Part shown: positions 1-5,119 of the stretch, one piece after another
How positions within the stretch are numbered: the first letter of the stretch is position 1
How the letters are laid out: the number at the start of each line of letters is the position of its first letter
NCBI GenBank assembly: GCA_015485245.1
Contig: WFTY01000256.1
Location: 1 to 6,313, forward strand
Direction: 5' to 3'
DNA length: 6,313 bases
Origin: Anaerolineales bacterium
Lineage (GTDB): Bacteria > Chloroflexota > Anaerolineae > Anaerolineales > UBA11858
Program-made: the position numbers and the translations under genes
Notes under the pieces: generated by a model
Seen by the model: only the letters and a program-made list of their open reading frames with translations
Database searches by the model: none
What the model was told of the DNA's origin: nothing

Positions 1-134
1 AGAATGAACAGGATGATGACGATGGTGCTCGCCAGGGAGAGCGTATCGCGCGCCACGATGCGCGCGATCTGTTTGAGCGGGTGTTCGCTTTGGATAGCTG
101 TTTCGTCGGTTGTGGTAATGGTTGTGACAGTCAT
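1..134 (-). CDS. DppC-type ABC importer permease, N-terminal fragment
   Basis: This is the first 44 codons of a gene that runs off the left edge. The ATG (132-134) lies 7 bases after the TAG stop of the upstream DppB-type permease, with only a weak AGGG as ribosome-binding site inside that junction, so translational coupling is likely. The visible protein has a polar, Thr-rich N-terminus (begins MTVTTITTTDE), a short basic stretch (KQIARIVARD, about residues 21-30) and the start of a hydrophobic helix (SLASTIVIILFI, from about residue 33). A cytoplasmic tail leading into a first membrane helix is the usual start of the second inner-membrane permease of peptide/nickel-type importers. Identification rests mainly on its place directly after a DppB-type gene, because the EAA loop and transport domain lie outside the window. 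Substrate is unknown. Confidence 0.8.
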   Translation of the reverse strand, partial: MTVTTITTTDETAIQSEHPLKQIARIVARDTLSLASTIVIILFI

Positions 135-141
135 GGCAACC

Positions 142-1164
142 CTAACTCAAACTGATGCGTGGATCAATCCAGGCTTGCAACAAATCCACAATGAGGTTGA
201 TGATGATGTAGCCCACTGCCCCGAACAGGGTGATGCCCATGATGGCGGGGTAATCCAGGTTCAGCAGGGAGTGGACGGTGAACTGCCCCAGCCCCGGCCA
301 GTTGAAAATCACCTCTACGAAGAACGCGCCGGTGAGGCTGTAGGCGATGGTCAGCCCGATGACCGTCAGTGTGGGGCTGATGGCGTTCTTCAACGCCAGG
401 GTGTAGGTGATCAATCTCTTTGGTAGCCCGTAGGCGTTGGCGGTGCGGATGTAATCCTGCCCCATCGTCTCGATCATGGCCGCGCGGGTCATGCGGGCAA
501 TCAGCCCCATCGCGTACGCGCCCAGCGTGATGGCAGGCAAAATCAGGTGTAGGGCCACATCCTTGAAAGCGACCCAGTTCTGGGTTAGGACGGTGTCAAT
601 CAGGTAAAAGCCGGTGATGGGGTCAATGGGATTGGTGAACCGCAAATCCGAATCCACCCGTCCGGAGAGCGGCAGCCACCCCAGATAGCGGAAAAAGAGG
701 ATCTGGAGCAACAGGCCCAGCCAGAAGGCGGGCATCGAAATCCCAAAGATAGAGCTCGTCCGCACGGCGACATCCAGGGAGTTCCCCTGCCAGCGGGCGC
801 TCCACACCCCCAGGGGAATCCCGACGATGACGGCCAGCGTCATGGCGACGAACAGCAGTTCCAGGGTGGCGGGCAGGCGGTCAACGATCTCCTGGCTGAC
901 AGGGCGTTTGGTGGCGATGGAGTTGCCAAAATCGCCGTGCAGCACGTCTTGCATGTAAATCAGGTACTGCACGACCAGCGGCTTGTCCAGGCCGAGTTCC
1001 TTCGTTACCCGGTCGATATCCTCCTGGCGGGCGCGCGGCCCGATGTAGAGCGCCGCCGGGTTGGATGGCACGACGCGGGTCAGCGTGAAGGTGATGATGG
1101 ATACGCCGATGAGCACGATGATCGAGGTGAACAACCGGCGGATGAAGAATTCGAGTTTCTGCAT
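142..1164 (-). CDS. DppB-type ABC importer permease (peptide/nickel family)
   Basis: This 340-residue inner-membrane permease has the usual length and layout of the DppB/OppB/NikB family. A first membrane helix (about residues 12-30) follows the basic start MQKLEFFIRR. A family-typical periplasmic segment follows (VVPSNPAALYIGP, then a GDFG-containing stretch near 77-80). The BPD_transp_1 domain then has hydrophobic helices near 101-121, 137-158, 205-225, 265-290 and 308-330. The cytoplasmic EAA loop that contacts the ATPase is clear at about residues 227-247 (RAAMIETMGQDYIRTANAYG). The protein ends WIDPRISLS, a common C-terminus in the family. It should pair with the DppC-type gene 7 bases downstream to form the channel. 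It sits 220 bases after the binding protein, with hairpins in the gap. No convincing Shine-Dalgarno precedes the ATG; the nearest purine run, AAGGA, is about 14 bases away. The start is supported by homology of the N-terminus. Substrate (di/oligopeptide, nickel, glutathione or other) cannot be read from the permease. Confidence 0.95.
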   Translation of the reverse strand: MQKLEFFIRRLFTSIIVLIGVSIITFTLTRVVPSNPAALYIGPRARQEDIDRVTKELGLDKPLVVQYLIYMQDVLHGDFGNSIATKRPVSQEIVDRLPATLELLFVAMTLAVIVGIPLGVWSARWQGNSLDVAVRTSSIFGISMPAFWLGLLLQILFFRYLGWLPLSGRVDSDLRFTNPIDPITGFYLIDTVLTQNWVAFKDVALHLILPAITLGAYAMGLIARMTRAAMIETMGQDYIRTANAYGLPKRLITYTLALKNAISPTLTVIGLTIAYSLTGAFFVEVIFNWPGLGQFTVHSLLNLDYPAIMGITLFGAVGYIIINLIVDLLQAWIDPRISLS

Positions 1165-1280
1165 GAGGGGTTTCCGAATCCTTGTTGTAGAGCGGGCACG
1201 ACGGGGTGGTCATCCCCATTGTACAACCAGGGTTCCCAAACCTGCGAGGATTTTCACCGATGTATGGTTTGATTTCTAGA

Positions 1281-1318
1281 GAAAGAGGCCGAGAGAAGGG
1301 TGCCTCCCGGCCTCTTTC
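1281..1318 (-). terminator. Hairpin with 11-bp perfect stem; partial terminator or mRNA 3'-end stabiliser
   Basis: An 11-base inverted repeat, GAAAGAGGCCG (1281-1291) and CGGCCTCTTTC (1308-1318), has no mismatch and a 16-base loop. Read on the minus strand it lies between the stop of the binding-protein gene (1385) and the DppB-type start (1164). The stem is followed by TCTAGAAATC rather than a U-run, so it is not a classical strong intrinsic terminator. Such hairpins after a binding-protein gene commonly let part of the transcription continue into the permeases while protecting the upstream mRNA; that role here is inferred. Confidence 0.6.
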
Positions 1319-1340
1319 GGGGAGTTCTGCGGGGGAGGAG

Positions 1341-1373
1341 CTGGACGCAGGGGGATATGCGCCCCGCATCCAG
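1341..1373 (-). terminator. Second hairpin just after the binding-protein stop codon
   Basis: An imperfect inverted repeat has CTGGA-C-GC-A-GGGG on the left (1341-1353) and CCCC-GC-A-TCCAG on the right (1362-1373), with one C/A mismatch, one bulged A and an 8-base loop. It begins 11 bases after the stop codon of the binding-protein gene in transcription order and precedes the 1281-1318 hairpin by 22 bases. There is no U-run. It probably acts together with the next hairpin as an mRNA 3' stabiliser or attenuating element; the exact role is inferred. Confidence 0.45.
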
Positions 1374-1384
1374 CCCTGGCATGC

Positions 1385-3094
1385 TTACTGCGCTGAACTC
1401 AGTTCGTAGAAGAAGTAATGCACGAAGGGGTAGTTGAGATTGTACTGGAAGCCCTCGATGTAGTTCGGGATGATGAAGATCGCCTGGGTGTCGAAGTAGA
1501 ACACGCCGGGCGCCTCGTCCACCAGTAAATTCATGGCGTCAATGTAAAGTTGCTGGGATGCCTCAGGGTCGGTGACGGTCTTGGCGATGGCCTCGTCAAG
1601 CATCGCGTTGTAGTCCGGATTGTTCCAGTAGGAGAGGTTGAAGAACGGCTTCTCCGTGTAGTAGAACATTGACCACAGGTTGTCGGAACCAGCGTCGCTA
1701 TAGGTCGGCCAGTAGAGCAGCAGGAACATATCCTGAGTCTCCGGTGCGGCGGGGTCGGCTTTGGCGAGTTCCCACTGCTGGCTGAAGAGCATCGGCTCAA
1801 TCTGCACGTCCACGCCGATTTGAGCGTAGGAGTCCTTAATGAGCGGGGCGAAGGCTTCTTCGGTGGCGTTTTCGGAGGCGTAGGTCAGTTTGATGGAGAA
1901 GCCGCCATCGGGGTAACCAGCCTCGGCCAGGAGCTCGCGGGCTTTGTCCAGGTCATAAGTGTATTGCTTGACCTCCGGCGACCAGGGCCATACGCCCTGA
2001 GGGACGGGGCCGCGGCTCTGCGTACCCAGACCGTAAGCGCCAATCTGGATGATATCATCGTACGGGGTGGCGTAGGAGAGCGCCTGGCGCACCTTGATGT
2101 CATCTAACGGCGGATGCAGGGTGTTGAAGAAGCCCACGTAGTTGAAGAAGGACGGCTCTACGATGACATCGTAATCCGGGTTGCTGCGGAAGTCGTCGTA
2201 ATTTTCCTGCGGGATGCGGGTGACCAGGTCCACCTCGCCGCCTTCAAGCATCTGCTGTTGGGTCACGGCCTCGGGAACGATGGTGATCAGCACCTTGTCG
2301 TATTGACCTTCCTGCCAACCGCCCCAGTAGTCATCGAAGCGGGTCAGCAACACTTCCTGGTCGGGGGTGTAAGATTCGATCGTGTAGGGGCCGGTGCCAG
2401 CGTCAATCCCGGCCTCGAAGTAGCCGTCGTCTGCGGCGGCGGCTTCTAACGCCTTCGGGCTGACAATCCACGCGCCATAAAGCGAGGAGGCGATTAAATC
2501 CACGGGAGAGGAAGTTGTCATGACGATTTTGACGGTGTACTCATCCACCACTTCGACGTGATCCAACGCCCACCAGATAAAGGACGCTCCCGCGTGGTCC
2601 GCGGCAGCTTCAATGGACGCCTTGACGGCTTCAGCGTTCATCGGCTCGCCATCGTGGAACTTGACGCCCTGGCGCAGGTAGAACGTCCATTCTGTACCAT
2701 CCTCATTGGATTCCCAGCGTTCGGCTAGCAAGGGAGTGAACCGTTCCGCGGCGCCGGGCGGGTTGATGCGCAGCAGTTGCTCGTAGATATTGCCCATGTA
2801 AGCCGCCTCGGTGGAGAAGGACTTGATCGGGTCCCAGGTGGTGATGTTGGCGGTATTGGCGACTTTCAGGACGTGGGGCGCTGCCGGCGCTTCCGCCGCG
2901 GGCTCCTCCGCGGGTGCCTCTGTGGGCTGTTCGGCTGGCTCGGCGGGGGCTTCTGCTTCCGGCGCCGCGGGTTCTGAAGGAGCGGCAGGCTCTTCCGGCG
3001 CGCTGGCTGGGGTCTCCCCGTTGCCGCAGGCGCTGGCAATGAGCGTCACGACTACCAGCAGGGTGACGAGAAAGTACCATTTGTGTGATTTCAT
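1385..3094 (-). CDS. Extracellular solute-binding protein, family 5 (peptide/nickel-type), lipoprotein
   Basis: This 569-residue lipoprotein should capture the substrate outside the membrane and deliver it to the DppB/DppC-type permeases encoded downstream. The signal peptide (residues 1-22) has the n-region MKSHKW, a hydrophobic core LVTLLVVVTLI and the lipobox ASAC with Cys23 as lipidation site. Residues 27-73 are a Pro/Ala/Glu linker. The SBP_bac_5 domain then runs to the end. Recognisable family segments are LLAERWESNEDGTEWTFYLR (about 122-141) followed by G-VKFHDGEP, TGPYTIESY (234-242), FDDYWGG (253-259), VRQALSYA (335-342) and DLDKARELLAEAGYPDGG (381-398). The ATG at 3092-3094 is preferred because GGAGG lies 8 bases upstream; a TTG start five codons earlier would fall inside that ribosome-binding site. 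A tandem-palindrome promoter lies upstream, and two hairpins follow the stop. Ligand is uncertain: the family binds di/oligopeptides, nickel, glutathione, some sugars and opines. Confidence 0.95.
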   Translation of the reverse strand: MKSHKWYFLVTLLVVVTLIASACGNGETPASAPEEPAAPSEPAAPEAEAPAEPAEQPTEAPAEEPAAEAPAAPHVLKVANTANITTWDPIKSFSTEAAYMGNIYEQLLRINPPGAAERFTPLLAERWESNEDGTEWTFYLRQGVKFHDGEPMNAEAVKASIEAAADHAGASFIWWALDHVEVVDEYTVKIVMTTSSPVDLIASSLYGAWIVSPKALEAAAADDGYFEAGIDAGTGPYTIESYTPDQEVLLTRFDDYWGGWQEGQYDKVLITIVPEAVTQQQMLEGGEVDLVTRIPQENYDDFRSNPDYDVIVEPSFFNYVGFFNTLHPPLDDIKVRQALSYATPYDDIIQIGAYGLGTQSRGPVPQGVWPWSPEVKQYTYDLDKARELLAEAGYPDGGFSIKLTYASENATEEAFAPLIKDSYAQIGVDVQIEPMLFSQQWELAKADPAAPETQDMFLLLYWPTYSDAGSDNLWSMFYYTEKPFFNLSYWNNPDYNAMLDEAIAKTVTDPEASQQLYIDAMNLLVDEAPGVFYFDTQAIFIIPNYIEGFQYNLNYPFVHYFFYELSSAQ

Positions 3095-3102
3095 TATCTT
3101 TT

Positions 3103-3107
3103 CCTCC
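3103..3107 (-). promoter_or_regulatory. Shine-Dalgarno GGAGG of the binding-protein gene
   Basis: GGAGG on the minus strand lies 8 bases upstream of the ATG at 3092-3094. It overlaps the region where a longer reading frame would start (TTG at 3107-3109), so it fixes the start at 3094. Confidence 0.85.
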
Positions 3108-3140
3108 AAAAGGTTGGATTAGGGAAGCACGAGTGTGGCT

Positions 3141-3146
3141 ATCATA
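3141..3146 (-). promoter_or_regulatory. -10 hexamer TATGAT of the binding-protein promoter
   Basis: TATGAT on the minus strand matches the -10 consensus at 5 of 6 bases. It implies a transcript start near 3134 and a leader of about 40 bases carrying GGAGG. No TTGACA-like -35 lies at 16-18 bp; that position is taken by the tandem TTTGCAAA element. The hydrolase promoter has the same layout, which raises confidence. Confidence 0.55.
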
Positions 3147-3156
3147 CCGAATCCGA

Positions 3157-3175
3157 TTTGCAAATTGTTTGCAAA
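3157..3175. promoter_or_regulatory. Tandem palindromic operator upstream of the binding-protein gene
   Basis: Two copies of the palindrome TTTGCAAA (3157-3164 and 3168-3175) are separated by 3 bases, with centres 11 bp apart. The copy nearer the gene extends to ATTTGCAAAT (3156-3165). On the minus strand the element ends 10 bp upstream of the TATGAT hexamer, so it covers about -23 to -41 relative to the predicted transcript start. The same element with the same spacing occurs at 5075-5093. The likely binder is a dimeric or tandem DNA-binding regulator; the adjacent MalT-like protein is the nearest candidate, but that link is inferred. Confidence 0.7.
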
Positions 3176-3227
3176 AATATGGCAGGAGTGGCTAAAACTG
3201 CTTTGTAGCATCTGGTTGTTGAACGGG

Positions 3228-5021
3228 CTATGGGCAGTTGCTGGTGATGCTTCTGTCGATCTCGGCAACGGCGTCGTACCAGTCAAAATCGCCGTTGTCG
3301 CTGACGTAATAGTACGTCACGCCGTTGGGCATCATCGCCACAGTGATGCCGCCGTAGCCGGACATGAACGGCACCCAGAAATCGCAGGCGTAACCGTCGG
3401 CAGTGGTGAACTGGCGCGCCCAGAAGGCGTTGTTGTACATGATGTTGTGGATCGCCGTTCGCAGGCCACGGTCGGAATCGTCTTGCTGCATGGCATCGGC
3501 GAGCAGCGCGGGGCTGAGAAGTTGCGTCCCGTCCGCCGCGCCGCCATCTACGTTCAGGAAGGTGCCGAGTTTGGCGAGATCATCGGGAATCCAGAACAAG
3601 CCGTACCCCCCGAAGGGTCTCCCCTCCCAGTTGTTTTCGCTGGTGCGGAGACTGGTGTAAGCGCCCGGTCCCAGCCCAACAGGGCGGAAGACTTCGTCCA
3701 CAAGGAAGTCGAAGATGTCGGCAGATGCGCCCTCCTGGGTTTGCAGATAGCTTTGCATCGCCTGAGTGGCGATGAAGATATCTGAGGTGTGGTATACCCA
3801 AATGGTGCCGGGAGCTGATTTGTTGCCCCAGTCGAAAGCGGCGGCGATTTTATCAGCGTAGGTCTCCGCCAGAAAGAAATCGGTCATCCTGGTGCTGCTT
3901 TCATCTATCTCGAAGCGTGGGGATGAGTAGTTGCCGGTTGCCATATCCAGGGTGTTGTTGAAAGTCACGCTGGTCCAGTTCCCGGCCGCGTTGGCGCTTT
4001 CGGAAACGTAATCTTTGATGAGCAGGTCGGCGACGCCATCACCGTATTCTTGTCCCAGGCGCATGTAAGCGAGCCCCGCAAAAGCGGATTTCGCCGTGGA
4101 GTAGGAGGGCATGCGCATAAAGCGCAGGAAGGGGAAGGGCCCGTAACGGGTCTCGCCGCCGCCGATATAATTTGTTCCGTTGACCACCAGCCCATAAGCG
4201 GTCATGTCGCCAATGCCGCTGGTGAAGGGTGTCAGATCAATCCCGGGGGAGTCGCTTGTCAGCTCGGCGAAGGGTTCGACGGGCATCTGACTCGCGATCT
4301 CCTGCGCATAGTCACTGCGGATTTGTTCGGCGTTGGGGATGCTCCCCTGAATGTAGGTTGCCGGAAGCATCCCCCAGAAATTGCCTTTGAAGTACATGCA
4401 GGTCTCCTGGGTGATCTGGTAGTACACATGCGAGACCCCGCTGTCGTCGAACAGGAAGGTCATCACGCCGTTGTGGGTGCAATTGGCGTTTTTCTCGACC
4501 AGCGCAAAGGGGAAAGCGGCGCGCGTGTAGCCGTTATCTCCGTTCTCCTGCCAGACGCGCCCCGGGCCAAGTATATAGTTCCAGTAGGGATGACTGGTGA
4601 TGACGAGGCCGCGCTGGACGGGGATCAGATGGCTGCCGTTCTGGACGAACATGAAGTCGAATTCAGGAAGATGCAGCCGCTCGACGTCGGCGTTGTAATT
4701 GTAGTCATCCACGACTTCGACGAAGCTCCCGCGGGTGGCCTCGTCGGAGAGAGTCAGCCGCCCCTCAAAGGTGTGCGTAGGCGCGTTTGCATCGCTGGGG
4801 GCACCTAACGCGGCCATGTCTACGGGAGACGACGGGGCGCGCCCCGTCACCAAATCGTCATAGGTCAGAGAGGGGCGGCGTGAAATCTGTGGCGCGGGGG
4901 AGTCTTCCGTCGGCGTGTCACTAAGAGAGGGGCGCAATGCGCCCTGACATCCTGCGGCAACAATGGTCAAATGAGTCGCCACGAAGAGGATGCAAAATCG
5001 TTTTATAATGGTGTGATACAC
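3228..5021 (-). CDS. Lipoprotein serine hydrolase, beta-lactamase/PBP-like (class C/CubicO type)
   Basis: This is a predicted exported, lipid-anchored hydrolase of 597 residues. The signal peptide has the basic start MYHTIIKR, a hydrophobic core and the lipobox AAGC with Cys25. A polar linker (about 26-85) and a region I do not recognise (about 85-275) follow. The C-terminal half resembles the beta-lactamase-related fold: SYSTAKS places the nucleophile/base pair at Ser308 and Lys311, YHTS at Tyr410 sits where YxN is usual, and GGYGLFWIPDDLAKLG (471-486) matches the conserved segment before the last helices. SGYGG (554-558) followed by VAMMPNGVTYYYVSDNG lies where HxG/KTG is expected. Four Cys (181, 208, 546, 596) could form disulfides. 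The GTG at 5019-5021 is preferred because AGGGAG lies 6 bases upstream and the predicted transcript begins near 5053. An ATG at 5054 (608 residues) would then be leaderless. Substrate is unknown; a peptidase, esterase or beta-lactam-binding role is possible. Confidence 0.75.
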   Translation of the reverse strand: MYHTIIKRFCILFVATHLTIVAAGCQGALRPSLSDTPTEDSPAPQISRRPSLTYDDLVTGRAPSSPVDMAALGAPSDANAPTHTFEGRLTLSDEATRGSFVEVVDDYNYNADVERLHLPEFDFMFVQNGSHLIPVQRGLVITSHPYWNYILGPGRVWQENGDNGYTRAAFPFALVEKNANCTHNGVMTFLFDDSGVSHVYYQITQETCMYFKGNFWGMLPATYIQGSIPNAEQIRSDYAQEIASQMPVEPFAELTSDSPGIDLTPFTSGIGDMTAYGLVVNGTNYIGGGETRYGPFPFLRFMRMPSYSTAKSAFAGLAYMRLGQEYGDGVADLLIKDYVSESANAAGNWTSVTFNNTLDMATGNYSSPRFEIDESSTRMTDFFLAETYADKIAAAFDWGNKSAPGTIWVYHTSDIFIATQAMQSYLQTQEGASADIFDFLVDEVFRPVGLGPGAYTSLRTSENNWEGRPFGGYGLFWIPDDLAKLGTFLNVDGGAADGTQLLSPALLADAMQQDDSDRGLRTAIHNIMYNNAFWARQFTTADGYACDFWVPFMSGYGGITVAMMPNGVTYYYVSDNGDFDWYDAVAEIDRSITSNCP

Positions 5022-5027
5022 AAATGT

Positions 5028-5033
5028 CTCCCT
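5028..5033 (-). promoter_or_regulatory. Shine-Dalgarno AGGGAG deciding the hydrolase start
   Basis: AGGGAG on the minus strand lies 6 bases upstream of an in-frame GTG (5019-5021). The upstream ATG (5052-5054) has no such site and lies at the predicted transcript start. The GTG start also gives a compact signal peptide. Confidence 0.6.
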
Positions 5034-5059
5034 GGTAAACGATAAGACAATCATTGAAG

Positions 5060-5065
5060 ATTATA
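5060..5065 (-). promoter_or_regulatory. -10 hexamer TATAAT of the hydrolase promoter
   Basis: A perfect TATAAT on the minus strand predicts a transcript start near 5053 and a leader of about 32 bases to the GTG start. No -35 match lies at 16-18 bp upstream (the hexamers there read AAGTTT, AAAGTT and CAAAGT). The tandem TTTGCAAA element occupies that region, which fits an activator-dependent or tightly repressed promoter. Confidence 0.6.
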
Positions 5066-5074
5066 GGGCTACGT

Positions 5075-5093
5075 TTTGCAAAAACTTTGCAAA
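5075..5093. promoter_or_regulatory. Tandem palindromic operator between the hydrolase and regulator genes
   Basis: Two TTTGCAAA palindromes (5075-5082 and 5086-5093) are separated by 3 bases, with centres 11 bp apart. The copy nearer the hydrolase extends to TTTTGCAAAA (5074-5083). It ends 9 bp upstream of the hydrolase TATAAT hexamer and 26 bp before the ATG of the divergent regulator, so one bound complex could affect both genes. It matches the 3157-3175 element in sequence, spacing and position relative to the -10. Confidence 0.7.
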
Positions 5094-5119
5094 CCCTGGT
5101 GCGAGAACCGCTGACATCC

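Noticed and set aside
1218..1223. Possible internal -10 (TACAAT on the minus strand) before the DppB-type gene
   Set aside because: No -35 at 16-18 bp and no partner element such as the TTTGCAAA pair; AT-rich hexamers of this quality occur by chance.
1232..1248. Imperfect 17-base palindrome (CAGG...CCTG) in the binding protein-permease gap
   Set aside because: One internal mismatch in each arm, no second copy and no promoter beside it; not distinguishable from chance.
3191..3209. Weak hairpin just after the hydrolase stop codon (GCTA paired with TAGC), possible terminator
   Set aside because: Only four outer pairs plus two after a mismatch; the T-run on the minus strand comes about 15 bases later and belongs to the operator region. 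Too weak to call a terminator.
4050..4808. Long plus-strand open frames opposite the hydrolase, and similar ones opposite the permease and binding-protein genes
   Set aside because: They are antisense to genes with clear family motifs, show no recognisable domains, have no good ribosome-binding sites and have the composition expected of reverse-frame shadows.
5004..5009. TATAAT on the plus strand as a promoter for the regulator gene
   Set aside because: It lies inside the hydrolase signal-peptide codons, has no -35 at the right distance and would leave a leader of about 100 bases. The regulator promoter is not identified.
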